A DNA stretch of 64,000 nt from contig NZ_CP047883.1 in NCBI RefSeq assembly GCF_013305725.1, positions 971,001-1,035,000 of the forward strand. The letters run 5' to 3'. A program made the position numbers and the translations under genes. Under the pieces are notes generated by a model, which searched no databases, was not told where the DNA came from, and saw only the letters and a program-made list of their open reading frames with translations. Below are positions 1 through 9,059 of the stretch, in pieces (position 1 is the stretch's first letter; each line of letters opens with the position of its first letter). The stretch is from Streptococcus mitis. Its GTDB lineage: Bacteria > Bacillota > Bacilli > Lactobacillales > Streptococcaceae.

Positions 1-1
1 C

Positions 2-2359
2 ATGAAAAGAAAATCAAATACATTAAAGAAACAAAAAACTTCAATGACTAATAAAAAGGAAAAAGTTAAAGATAAAAAAGAGGAAGTGTTACCCTCAACG
101 GCTAATACTCTTTCCTATCAAGCCCTGTATCAAAATGGTCTGATGCAGGTGAAAGAAGATTATTTCTCACAAAGCTATTTACTTGGTGATGTCAATTACC
201 AGACCGTTGGTTTAGAAGATAAGGGCGCAATCATTGAGAAGTATTCTGATTTGATTAACTCCCTAGATGACCAAACCAACTTCCAATTGACCATCTTTAA
301 TAAAAGATTGAATTTAGAAAAGTTTAGACAAAGTGTTTTGTATGAGGAAAAAGAAGATGGATATGATACCTATCGTAAAGAATTGAATCGGATGATGAAT
401 CAGAATTTAGACAGTGGTGAAAATAATTTTTCAGCTGTGAAACTGATTAGCTTTGGTAGAAAGGATTCTAATCCCAAACAAGCCTATCGTTCCTTGTCCC
501 AAATAGGAGAATATTTCAAGAGTGGTTTCTCAGAAATTGATGCACGATTTGAATCCTTGGCTGGAGAAGAGCGTGTCAACTTGTTGGCCGATATGCTTAG
601 AGGAGAACACCATCTTCCTTTTTCTTACCGTGATTTAACGAGATCTGGTCAGACAACTCGTCACTTCATAGCACCTAATCTCTTAGATTTCAAAAACAAG
701 AATTACCTACAAATCAATGACCGCTTATTGCAGATTGTCTATGTGAGAGACTACGGCATGGAATTAGGGGATCAGTTTATCCGAGACCTCATGCAAGGAG
801 ATTTGGAATTGATTGTGAGCCTTCATGCTCAAAGTTCGACCAAGGCAGATGCCATGAAGAAACTACGAACAAAGAAGACCTTAATGGAATCCCAAAAGAT
901 TGGGGAACAACAAAAACTTGCCCGTACAGGTATCTATTTAGAAAAAGTAGGCCATGTTTTAGAAAGCAATATAGATGAAGCTGAGGAACTCTTAAAAACC
1001 ATGACCGAGACAGGAGATAAACTATTTCAAACAGTCTTCTTGATTGGTGTCTTTGGTCAGGATGAAGAAGAACTCAAACAAGCCCTAGACACTATTCAAC
1101 AAGTGGCCGGCTCAAATGACCTAATGATTGATAAACTTCCATATATGCAAGAAGCAGCCTTTAATAGTTTGCTGCCATTTGGTTGTGATTTTTTAGAGGG
1201 AGTATCACGGAGTTTATTAACGTCCAATATAGCAGTGAACTCTCCATGGACTTCAGTAGACTTACAAGACCGTAGTGGGAAATATTACGGTATCAATCAA
1301 ATCTCAAGCAATATTATTACCATTGACCGAAGTCTATTAAATACACCTTCTGGTCTGATTTTAGGAACATCTGGAGCTGGTAAAGGCATGGCAACCAAGC
1401 ATGAGATTATCACGACAAAAATCAAAGAATCTGGTGAGAATACAGAAATTATCATCGTGGATCCAGAAGCAGAGTACAGTGTTATTGGACAGGCTTTTGG
1501 TGGAGAAATGATTGATATTGCGCCTGATTCCCAAACCTATCTCAATGTTCTTGACTTGTCTGAAGAAAATATGGATGAAGATCCTGTAAAGGTAAAATCA
1601 GAATTTCTTTTATCCTTTATCGGCAAGTTATTGGATAGAAAAATGGATGGAAGAGAAAAATCGATTATTGACCGAGTCACCAGACTGACCTATCAGTCAT
1701 TTAAAGAGCCTTCTTTGGAAGAATGGGTCTTTGTCTTGAGCCAACAACCAGAAGAAGAAGCGCAGAATTTGGCACTTGATATGGAACTGTATGTCGAAGG
1801 TTCTCTTGATATTTTTTCTCATAAGACCAATATTCAGACAGGATCTAATTTCTTAATCTATAATGTTAAAAAGTTAGGAGATGAGCTGAAACAAATCGCT
1901 CTCATGGTAGTGTTTGATCAGATATGGAATCGTGTCGTTCGGAACCAAAAATTAGGGAAGAAGACCTGGATTTATTTTGATGAAATGCAGCTTCTCTTAT
2001 TAGATAAATATGCCAGTGATTTCTTCTTTAAATTGTGGAGTCGTGTCAGAAAATATGGAGCTAGTCCGACTGGGATAACTCAAAACGTCGAAACCTTATT
2101 GTTAGATCCAAATGGTAGACGGATTATTGCAAATAGTGAATTTATGATTCTCCTCAAGCAAGCAAAAAATGATAGAGAAGAACTGGTTCAACTCTTAGGC
2201 TTGTCAAAAGAACTCGAAAAATACCTAATCAATCCAGAAAAAGGGGCAGGACTAATAAAAGCTGGTTCAGTTGTCGTTCCCTTTAAAAATAAGATTCCTC
2301 AAGGTACTCAATTGTTTGATATCATGAGTACGGATCCTGATAAAATGGCTTCTAACTAA
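2..2359 (+). CDS. VirB4/TraE-like conjugation ATPase of Tn5252-type ICE
   Basis: A 785-residue cytoplasmic ATPase that powers a type IV secretion (conjugation) channel. A Walker A motif (GTSGAGKG) lies near residue 455 and a Walker B-like strand (TWIYFDEMQ) near residue 657, the arrangement of VirB4/TraE/ConE proteins. The N-terminus is lysine-rich. The ATG is the second base of the window and the upstream context is missing, so the start is likely but not proven. A gap of 11 bases separates it from the wall-hydrolase gene, which indicates one operon. This pair is the distal part of the transfer module of Tn5252/ICESa2603-type elements. The family assignment is firm; activity is inferred. Confidence 0.9.
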   Translation: MKRKSNTLKKQKTSMTNKKEKVKDKKEEVLPSTANTLSYQALYQNGLMQVKEDYFSQSYLLGDVNYQTVGLEDKGAIIEKYSDLINSLDDQTNFQLTIFNKRLNLEKFRQSVLYEEKEDGYDTYRKELNRMMNQNLDSGENNFSAVKLISFGRKDSNPKQAYRSLSQIGEYFKSGFSEIDARFESLAGEERVNLLADMLRGEHHLPFSYRDLTRSGQTTRHFIAPNLLDFKNKNYLQINDRLLQIVYVRDYGMELGDQFIRDLMQGDLELIVSLHAQSSTKADAMKKLRTKKTLMESQKIGEQQKLARTGIYLEKVGHVLESNIDEAEELLKTMTETGDKLFQTVFLIGVFGQDEEELKQALDTIQQVAGSNDLMIDKLPYMQEAAFNSLLPFGCDFLEGVSRSLLTSNIAVNSPWTSVDLQDRSGKYYGINQISSNIITIDRSLLNTPSGLILGTSGAGKGMATKHEIITTKIKESGENTEIIIVDPEAEYSVIGQAFGGEMIDIAPDSQTYLNVLDLSEENMDEDPVKVKSEFLLSFIGKLLDRKMDGREKSIIDRVTRLTYQSFKEPSLEEWVFVLSQQPEEEAQNLALDMELYVEGSLDIFSHKTNIQTGSNFLIYNVKKLGDELKQIALMVVFDQIWNRVVRNQKLGKKTWIYFDEMQLLLLDKYASDFFFKLWSRVRKYGASPTGITQNVETLLLDPNGRRIIANSEFMILLKQAKNDREELVQLLGLSKELEKYLINPEKGAGLIKAGSVVVPFKNKIPQGTQLFDIMSTDPDKMASN

Positions 2360-2370
2360 GGGGAAGGTAA

Positions 2371-5184
2371 ATGAAGGATAAAAGAGAAATCATACGTGCA
2401 CGAAAGGCATTTAGAAGAAGTCTAAAAGATGAGAAGAAATTCTTGAAACAAGGAAAGAAGGAGGTGAGGAAACAGAAAAAAGATTCCGCTGTACTGGATG
2501 AAAAAGCATGGAAAAAAGAGATAAAAGAAAAGCTAGAGGAGATGAGAGAAGCTTCAAAGGAGAGAGTAAAACAAGCAAATGAAGACTACAATCATATTCT
2601 TCAAAATAGTCCTCCATCTCTTTTGAATCGCAAAGAATTAAGAGACAGACGATTACCTCATGCTAGGAAACGATTGAAAATAGCTAAGAAGCAATTTAGA
2701 GAAGCCAAGGTAGAAGCAAAAGAAGAAAGAAAAGAGAGTCGTAAAGAAAGAAAAACCAATCAAAAATTTCTTTATGGTCAGGAAACAAAAGCAAAATCCA
2801 ATTTTTTCTTTCAAGGGAAGAGTTTAGAGGAATTAAAAGCTAAGAAAGAAGTCAAGGCCGCAAAAGAGAATCTAAAATCTACTAAACAAGCCTATAAATC
2901 TAAAAAAGTCAGTAGGAAAGCCAAAACTTTTCTTTATGTCCTTGGACGTGAAGGAGGAGAGTTAGCTTCAGAAAATGAAGATTTAGAAGGTTATCGCACA
3001 CTTCAAGAGACAATTAGAAAAGGGAAACGCTACAGTCGGCTTTCTTATAACCTTGGAAAAGCTAGTGTCAAAACAGGACAAGCAACAGGTCGTTTTACCA
3101 AGAAAAGACTGACCAACACAAAAGAGCGATACCATCATTTTAAGGATGGGAAAGGATGGAAACTAGCGAAAGATAACCCAAGTTCCTTTAAAAATCGGTT
3201 TCGAAAATTAAAGAAACAAGGTCTTACAAGTGTCCGAAATATCTATCAAAAACTAAAAGCAGCCTTTTCCTTCTTTACATTTGCGGCTGGAAATCCTGCA
3301 ACCTGGATAGTTGGAGGATTAGTCTTTCTTCTATTATTTATGATGAGCTTCTTTTTAGGATTTTCATCTGCTAGTTTGATTCAACAAGATGAATTTGAAT
3401 TAACAAAAGCTTATACCCACCTAACTTGGGAAGACGCAGAACATACTCGTACAAATGACAAAGGCATTACCTATTACACAAAAGTTGATGATGTGATGGG
3501 GTATATGAACTTTAAATTCCATGACTATGAGTTACACAAACCAGTTCACTTATTTAGTTCAGAAACTTACAAGGATTATCTGTCTACTTTGTGGCATGAT
3601 TTAAACGATGGGGAAGATTTGAAATCCATGCAAGACCTCTATGAAACTCCTAAGTATAAACTCTCGAAAGACGATCAAGAGGAAATAAAGGAACTAAAAG
3701 AAGAGGGTGTCTATGCTTCCATGCAGGAATTGGACAATCCATTTGAGGGGAAAAGCAACGAAGATAGTCTAACCATGACTTATCGTTATGGATACTATGA
3801 TTTAGACGGAAAACCTACCCTTCAGGAGTACATTCTACTAGAAGCGAAGGCTCACCAAAGGATTGTCGCACCAATGGATGGAGTTGTATCTCTAGATGGC
3901 GACAATATAATTCTCACTAACGGAAAAGGAGAGAATGAGAGTCGATTGACCTTGTATTCCATTCATAATGGCCGTGCGATTGAGGGGATAAGAGTCCTAA
4001 CGGGTGATATTATTGGTGAAACACCTGATGATACAGGTTTGAAAGTTTCCTATCAAAAGTATAAGAACAAGAAAGAAAAATTGGTGTATGTCAATCCGCA
4101 ATTTTATTTTCCAAAAGTCATTCAACTTCAGACTACTATCTTACCAGCTATTGGTCAGTTTGGTGGGGATGAGTTTGAACGAGCAAAACATATTTATGAG
4201 TTTTTGAAATCTCAAGGGGCAAGTCCTCAAGCCATTGCGGCAATTTTAGGAAATTGGTCGGTAGAGTCTTCTATTAATCCTAAACGTGCTGAAGGGGATT
4301 ATTTATCTCCTCCTGTTGGCGCTACCGATTCCTCATGGGATGATGAAGCATGGTTAGCGATTGGAGGTCCAGCTATTTATAGTGGTGCTTATACTAATAT
4401 TCTTCATAGAGGTTTGGGGTTAGGTCAATGGACAGATACTGCAGATGGTTCAACACGTCATACAGCTTTATTGAATTATGCACATATCAAAAATAAGAAG
4501 TGGTATGATTTAGACCTACAACTTGATTTTATGCTTCATGGGGATAGTCCTTACTATCAAAGTTGGTTAAAGGATTTCTTTGGAAATACAGGCAGTGCAG
4601 CCAATCTTGCCCAACTCTTCCTCACTTATTGGGAGGGAAATTCTGGTGACAAACTACTGGAAAGACAAACCAGAGCAACGGAATGGTATTACCAAATTGA
4701 AAAAGGCTTTAGTCAAACAAATGGAGGACAGGCTAAGAGTGACCCACAATCCCTTGAAGGTGTTCGTGGGGACTTGTATGATCATTCTGTTCCTGGTGGT
4801 GGAGATGGTATGGCCTATGCCTATGGACAATGTACATGGGGTGTTGCGGCTCGTATGAACCAGTTAGGATTAAAGCTAAAAGGTAGAAACGGAGAGAAGA
4901 TTTCAATCATTAATACCATGGGGAATGGTCAGGACTGGGTTGCGACAGCTTCAAGTCTTGGTGGGGAAACAGGCTCTACACCAAGAGCAGGTGCCATTGT
5001 TTCTTTTGTAGGAGGTACACATGGCACACCAGCAGACTATGGTCATGTGGCCTTTTTAGAGAAGGTCTATGATGATGGTTCTTTTCTCGTATCTGAAACC
5101 AACTATGGTGGCAACCCTAACTATACCTTTCGAAAAATCTCACAAGCAGATAGTGCCATTAGTTTTGCCTATACGGTGAAATAA
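2371..5184 (+). CDS. Bifunctional peptidoglycan hydrolase of ICE transfer apparatus (lysozyme-like + CHAP)
   Basis: A 937-residue protein that probably opens the cell wall for the mating channel (VirB1/PrgK-like role). The first 250 residues are highly charged, Lys/Arg/Glu-rich and probably coiled coil. One membrane segment follows at about 307-335 (WIVGGLVFLLLFMMSFFLGF). A degenerate M23-like stretch sits near 500-560. A phage-lysozyme-2 type domain (AILGNWSVESSIN, GLGLGQWTD) spans about 605-760. A C-terminal CHAP amidase follows, with Cys in GQCTWG and His in YGHVAF. The start has a GGGGAAGG ribosome site directly after the virB4 stop. A strong inverted-repeat terminator follows the stop. 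Confidence 0.9.
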   Translation: MKDKREIIRARKAFRRSLKDEKKFLKQGKKEVRKQKKDSAVLDEKAWKKEIKEKLEEMREASKERVKQANEDYNHILQNSPPSLLNRKELRDRRLPHARKRLKIAKKQFREAKVEAKEERKESRKERKTNQKFLYGQETKAKSNFFFQGKSLEELKAKKEVKAAKENLKSTKQAYKSKKVSRKAKTFLYVLGREGGELASENEDLEGYRTLQETIRKGKRYSRLSYNLGKASVKTGQATGRFTKKRLTNTKERYHHFKDGKGWKLAKDNPSSFKNRFRKLKKQGLTSVRNIYQKLKAAFSFFTFAAGNPATWIVGGLVFLLLFMMSFFLGFSSASLIQQDEFELTKAYTHLTWEDAEHTRTNDKGITYYTKVDDVMGYMNFKFHDYELHKPVHLFSSETYKDYLSTLWHDLNDGEDLKSMQDLYETPKYKLSKDDQEEIKELKEEGVYASMQELDNPFEGKSNEDSLTMTYRYGYYDLDGKPTLQEYILLEAKAHQRIVAPMDGVVSLDGDNIILTNGKGENESRLTLYSIHNGRAIEGIRVLTGDIIGETPDDTGLKVSYQKYKNKKEKLVYVNPQFYFPKVIQLQTTILPAIGQFGGDEFERAKHIYEFLKSQGASPQAIAAILGNWSVESSINPKRAEGDYLSPPVGATDSSWDDEAWLAIGGPAIYSGAYTNILHRGLGLGQWTDTADGSTRHTALLNYAHIKNKKWYDLDLQLDFMLHGDSPYYQSWLKDFFGNTGSAANLAQLFLTYWEGNSGDKLLERQTRATEWYYQIEKGFSQTNGGQAKSDPQSLEGVRGDLYDHSVPGGGDGMAYAYGQCTWGVAARMNQLGLKLKGRNGEKISIINTMGNGQDWVATASSLGGETGSTPRAGAIVSFVGGTHGTPADYGHVAFLEKVYDDGSFLVSETNYGGNPNYTFRKISQADSAISFAYTVK

Positions 5185-5227
5185 AAGAATCATGTCATCA
5201 GTTTAGGTGACATGATTCTTATTTTTT
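5185..5227. terminator. Bidirectional rho-independent terminator
   Basis: A 13-bp perfect stem (AAGAATCATGTCA and its complement) with a ten-base loop is followed by ATTTTTT. It sits between the convergent wall-hydrolase gene and the GNAT gene, so it can serve both strands. Confidence 0.85.
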
Positions 5228-5827
5228 ATAGAGTGACATATTTAATGCCATAGGCTGATAACTTACTTGATGATCGTCTTTAATCAATTGACTGTAAGCA
5301 ATAAATCCGAACTGTTCATAAAATTGAATGACTTTAGGATGATTGATACTATCTAAAAATATCATCTGGGTTCCTACAATTGCTCGAAATTCTTCAATTT
5401 TTTGAAATACAATTTCAAATAACTCTTGTCCTGATAGTTTATTTAGCTTTGTGTTTTTGCCGAATTGACCGATAAGTAACACAGGGAGATAATCAATATT
5501 TTTGGGACTTTTCCCTTTTAGGACGAGTTTCTTTTTTAAGGATTTCTCTAAATCAGAAATATCAACAACTTTGAGAGATAAACTAAAGAAACCTAAGATG
5601 TTATTTGTTTCAGTTTCTTCAACGATAAAATTACGAGAACGATGTTGTTTTTCAAAATTGGGAGCTTTATCAGATAGATAAGTCAACATCTCTTCATTAC
5701 CGTTGAAATCAACATTTTCTAAAATGATAGTTTTAAATAGCTCCTGAACTTGTTTCTCAGTTTTATCAGGAGCCAGCACTTGAATATTTTCAAGATATTG
5801 CTTAAGTGGTGTTACTTGAATTGTCAT
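5219..5827 (-). CDS. GNAT-fold acetyltransferase, probable toxin of a TA pair
   Basis: A 202-residue protein with GNAT-like features: an early strand (RNFIVEETETNNILGFFSLS), a central acyl-CoA region and a C-terminal segment (HPKVIQFYEQFGFIAYSQ) typical of the fold's last helix and strand. The start is ATG at 5827, one base after the stop of the upstream 54-codon gene. An in-frame ATG 20 codons earlier would overlap that gene and is rejected. The small gene plus GNAT gene resembles type II pairs such as TacAT/AtaRT, in which the toxin acetylates aminoacyl-tRNA. That parallel is inferred; the target is unknown. The stop lies inside the shared terminator. Confidence 0.7.
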   Translation of the reverse strand: MTIQVTPLKQYLENIQVLAPDKTEKQVQELFKTIILENVDFNGNEEMLTYLSDKAPNFEKQHRSRNFIVEETETNNILGFFSLSLKVVDISDLEKSLKKKLVLKGKSPKNIDYLPVLLIGQFGKNTKLNKLSGQELFEIVFQKIEEFRAIVGTQMIFLDSINHPKVIQFYEQFGFIAYSQLIKDDHQVSYQPMALNMSLYKK

Positions 5828-5828
5828 C

Positions 5829-5993
5829 TTACAGATACTTTGAAATGAGTTTATTTTTCGTTGGAGCGGTAGCGTCCTGTGATTCAATAGATTTCAAGAC
5901 TGCTTGTAGCTTTTTAGATGGTTTATGATTAAGAATTTTTAGAGCATCTTCGTTTGTTAGTTTTATATCACGTGTTAAACTGATTGTAGCCAT
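5829..5993 (-). CDS. 54-aa putative antitoxin paired with the GNAT protein
   Basis: A small ORF reads MATISLTRDIKLTNEDALKI at its start and ends LISKYL. It is preceded by a near-perfect ribosome site (CAGGAGG, eight bases upstream). Its stop is one base before the GNAT start, so the two are almost certainly translationally coupled. The opening short strand followed by acidic and basic helices resembles small DNA-binding antitoxins, but I recognise no named family. The antitoxin function is inferred only from gene order and size. Confidence 0.6.
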   Translation of the reverse strand: MATISLTRDIKLTNEDALKILNHKPSKKLQAVLKSIESQDATAPTKNKLISKYL

Positions 5994-6171
5994 TTGTTCT
6001 ACCTCCTGTTTCTACTTAAATTCATTATAGCTTATTTTGAACAAAAGTTCAATCTGAAGATAGTGTATGTTTTCTATAGTGTATAAATCCAAAATAAGTT
6101 TTTCTCTTGCATTTGTAGCTCATATTCGTTAGAATAATGGTGTAGATGAGTGGTTGGCTCATGGTCAATCT

Positions 6172-6279
6172 GATAGTAATCTTGGACATAAGGGCCAAGC
6201 GGTGGCGGACACCAGAACGAAATCCGATAGCAATCTTGGACGTAAGGGCCAGGCGGTGGCAGACACCAGAATAAACCGA
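6172..6279. repeat. Two-copy 54-bp tandem direct repeat
   Basis: Two adjacent 54-base units (6172-6225 and 6226-6279) are nearly identical over the first 43 bases, with four substitutions (T/C, A/G, A/G, G/A). The core is TAAGGGCCAAGCGGTGGC. On the plus strand the unit is in frame with a 90-codon ORF (6154-6426) and would encode an 18-residue repeat beginning SDSNLGHKGQAVADTR. There is no convincing ribosome site, so I treat this as a DNA repeat and not a gene. It could be a protein-binding iteron or part of a transfer or recombination site; this is not established. Confidence 0.7.
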
Positions 6280-6289
6280 CTGACTAGGT

Positions 6290-6317
6290 GGCTTACAGGT
6301 TCTGTAAGCCATCTTTT
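6290..6317 (+). terminator. Rho-independent terminator after tandem repeat
   Basis: GGCTTACAG and CTGTAAGCC form a nine-base stem with a short loop, followed by ATCTTTTTT. It directly follows the 54-bp repeats, which suggests that a short transcript covers them. Confidence 0.7.
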
Positions 6318-6965
6318 TTACTTTACTTTAATAGTAATGTTTTATATTTTAAGGAGAACGAAGTTTTGGCTCGTTCTCTTTTTTGTTGATGATATGCTCC
6401 AAACAACCTACACTGTAGAATATTAAGAAAATAGGATACTATAGGTTTAAATTAAATGTATAAGATAAATAGTTGGATTAGTAAAAGTTTCAAGTCTGAT
6501 AAGAACAATATTACATTTCATACAACTGAATGTATATATTTTATAAGAGAGAGGGTTGCTTGGTTGGGAAAATCATTCAAAATACAGTTATAAGAATTTT
6601 AATAAGAATGAAAGTGTGATATTTCTTTTTCAATAATCTTCTAAATGTATTAAAATTAAGCTTCCCACTTATGTATTCTGCTAATAAACTTCAATACATT
6701 TCAATAGATTTTCAAAATTTGGTGGGGATTTTTATTATACTTTGTACGAGCTTTTCAATACCCTATCCCAACCTTTAAAATCCCTCAAGTTATTTACTCA
6801 AGGGATTTTTTATCTGCTTTTTTCATACTCAAACAGTCAGTCTAACTGTTTGATTTTCTTTGTGACTAACTCCCCTAAAAATAGTAGAATTAGCTACTTT
6901 ACTGGTTTTACAAGATAATAACAAGACCTAAACGTTTAATTTATTTAGGTTTACCAATCATGACT
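6318..6965. other. AT-rich intergenic region without a supportable gene
   Basis: I see no convincing coding region in this 650-base stretch. It contains one clear hairpin at 6776-6812 (TCCCTCAAGT paired with ACTCAAGGGA, followed by TTTTTT), which acts as a rho-independent terminator. Just upstream is a run of short ATTTCAATAG-like words that I could not assign. The hairpin suggests that a gene 3' end once lay here. Confidence 0.5.
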
Positions 6966-7472
6966 TTAACATTTTCCAATAAGGTCTAACTCAACCGTAC
7001 CCAAAGTTAAATCCTTTACTTTATTTAGTAATTCATTAACCCAAAAGCCATTTTTTAGTCCTGTTTTCTCTGATAATGCAAACACTTTTAAAGTATAGTT
7101 ATGGTCTCGATCAGGTGGAGTCGGTCCAACAAACATTGTATCAATTTCAGAAAAATCACCATCTAAAAATTGACTAGAAAAACTATTTTTACCTTGAATT
7201 AATTGACCAATTCGGCTCATATTTTCTTCAATCTGAATACTATCACCATTAACTTTTAAATCAGCAACGCTCCAATGAATCCAAGGAAAAGAGCAAACAG
7301 GAATGGCATCATAATCAATAAGAGTAAAAGCGATATATTTAGTACCTTTGGGTAAATTATCAACTTCAAACGCAAAAGAACGAACCGGATTTCCTTGCAT
7401 TATATCTTCCCTTTTTGCTTCCTTTCCAAACTCCTTTGGTAAAATATTATTAAATGTTGTTTTAATTTTCAT
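6966..7472 (-). CDS. YbhB/YbcL-family phosphatidylethanolamine-binding-like (PEBP) protein
   Basis: A 168-residue cytosolic protein with the bacterial PEBP signature: YIAFTLIDYDAIP (the D-x-D-x-P ligand pocket), PWIHWSVADL (conserved His after W/H) and GPTPPDRDHNYTLKVFAL (the GP-P-x-x-H/D-x-Y motif). Bacterial members are small ligand-binding proteins of uncertain role. The start has a good AAAGGAG site. The gene is divergent from a LysR regulator at 7723, the usual arrangement for a LysR-controlled target, so regulation by that protein is plausible. Confidence 0.85.
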   Translation of the reverse strand: MKIKTTFNNILPKEFGKEAKREDIMQGNPVRSFAFEVDNLPKGTKYIAFTLIDYDAIPVCSFPWIHWSVADLKVNGDSIQIEENMSRIGQLIQGKNSFSSQFLDGDFSEIDTMFVGPTPPDRDHNYTLKVFALSEKTGLKNGFWVNELLNKVKDLTLGTVELDLIGKC

Positions 7473-7536
7473 TTTTTTCTCCTTTAAGAATTATAAAGCT
7501 AAATATACAATAAATAGCTAAAGCGATTAGCGACAT
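7462..7536 (-). CDS. Possible 24-aa hydrophobic small protein
   Basis: A short ORF starting MSLIALAIYCIFSFIILK has an AAGGGGG ribosome site ten bases upstream. It overlaps the first codons of the PEBP gene by 11 bases in another frame. The sequence is one continuous hydrophobic helix with a basic end, as in small membrane peptides. It could be a real peptide, a translational-coupling leader for the PEBP gene, or chance. No family is recognised. Confidence 0.3.
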   Translation of the reverse strand: MSLIALAIYCIFSFIILKGEKNEN

Positions 7537-7722
7537 ACATATTCCCCCTTCAAAATTAAAATTTAAATATAAGAGACCTCCTAACATACCTCAATACCTC
7601 ACTCCTTATTTTATTAGATATGAGCTCCTATCTGTAATAATATGGTATACTATATCAAGGTATTTTAAAATTTGAAAAAAGTTTAGAAATCATTAAGAAA
7701 AAATTTATAAATAGGAGTAACT

Positions 7723-8592
7723 ATGAACTTAGATTGGTATTACACTTTTTTGGTATTATCAAAACATCTCAATTATCGTAAAGCCAGCGAAGAGCTATTT
7801 CTTACCGAACCAACGCTACATCAACAAATTAAGAAATTAGAAAAGCACCTCCAAGTTCAACTTTTCGAAACAGTGGGAAGAAACTTGACACTAACTGCTG
7901 TTGGAAGAGAATTTATAGAGATTGCTGAAAATCTTATACAAACCTATGAGCAAAGTATTCAAAAGATTAGGCTACAAAATAAAAAACAACAATTTCATAT
8001 AGAAATAGCCGTATCTCCTTACATTGCCACATACCTTTTACCACAATTTTTACAGGAATTCTTTCAGCGCTATCCAGATATTGATATCTCTGTATCCGTG
8101 CTAAATAGCCATATTGAACAAGCTATTGAAACGAATACATTCGATATTGGTATTGATAGAGAAGTTCCATATAGTAAAAAAATCATATCCGAACAAATTT
8201 GTGAAGGAAAGATTGCCCTCTTTTATCCTAAAACAACAGTCAAATGCGACGAATTACAATTATTTAAAAACTATAAAATATTATCCGATAACCACCCCGT
8301 CTATTGGGAAAATCTAAAAAAAGAAATCATTGAGCTAGTCCCAGAAGCCGATTTCACTACTATCAATGATATTACAGTAACTGCCAAACTAATAGAAATG
8401 AATCAAGGCATTTCCTTTCTGCCCCTTTACTTAAAAAAGACTTTTACAGATAAGATTGCTCATCTTGAAACCACTACAGTAACAACCCCCGTTTCTTTTA
8501 CTTACTTAATGAGCAGAAAAGCTTCTAAAGCTATCACTATTTTCAATAATGCGTTTAAAGACTTTATTTTAAAGGAGCAAAATTCAATTTAA
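7723..8592 (+). CDS. LysR-family transcriptional regulator
   Basis: A 289-residue DNA-binding regulator. The N-terminal winged helix-turn-helix reads NYRKASEELFLTEPTLHQQI, followed by the family's LFETVGRNLTLTAVGREF. The C-terminal effector-binding domain starts near residue 90. The start has AGGAG eight bases upstream. It is transcribed away from the PEBP gene across a 250-base shared promoter region that includes a TATACT box near 7645. It probably regulates that neighbour and itself. A hairpin (TCACTGAT...AGTGATTTTTGATT) just after the stop looks like a terminator. Confidence 0.9.
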   Translation: MNLDWYYTFLVLSKHLNYRKASEELFLTEPTLHQQIKKLEKHLQVQLFETVGRNLTLTAVGREFIEIAENLIQTYEQSIQKIRLQNKKQQFHIEIAVSPYIATYLLPQFLQEFFQRYPDIDISVSVLNSHIEQAIETNTFDIGIDREVPYSKKIISEQICEGKIALFYPKTTVKCDELQLFKNYKILSDNHPVYWENLKKEIIELVPEADFTTINDITVTAKLIEMNQGISFLPLYLKKTFTDKIAHLETTTVTTPVSFTYLMSRKASKAITIFNNAFKDFILKEQNSI

Positions 8593-9059
8593 GAATCAAA
8601 GGTCACTGATACTATTAGTGATTTTTGATTTACATCTTAATCAATGGATTAATGAATGAAATGGAAAATAGTTAATGAGAATAGTTTCTTAAAAGAATTT
8701 AGATTGATCCTTATTTTTATGCGTTTACTTTATACCTGTGATATGATTTTAATCTCTACATTTTTTAGGGAATGCTAATAAAACCTGCTATAATAATGTT
8801 GAAGTGCAGTAGTTAATTTTTACTGAACTAAATTATTCCCCTATTTAAAAAATATTGATTCATATTTTTAGAAATTAATAAGTAGATTTAGTTCTGAAAA
8901 ACCTTGATATTACGCTGTTTTTATTCCAACTGAAACCCATACTTTCCAAATCAGGTCTTAAGAAAGTTCGTAAGGCATCACAATTCTCAAAACGTTAATA
9001 AATACGATTATATCAACGTTTCAAAGCACTTAAAAGTTTACCTTATGGGTGCTTTTTTC
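8593..9059. other. Intergenic region ending in a terminator used as intron insertion site
   Basis: No full gene is present. After the LysR terminator (8595-8631) the stretch is AT-rich. From about 8884 an open frame of 38 codons ends GLKKVRKASQFSKR then TAA (stop at 8997), which looks like the tail of a lost gene. A rho-independent hairpin (AAGCACTT...GGTGCTTTTTT) at 9024-9059 is followed immediately by the group II intron 5' end. Confidence 0.45.

Noticed and set aside
6049..6426. Opposing ORFs through the 54-bp tandem repeat (87 aa minus, 90 aa plus)
   Set aside because: Neither has a ribosome site, and the frames arise from the 54-base (18-codon) repeat length. Better described as a DNA repeat.
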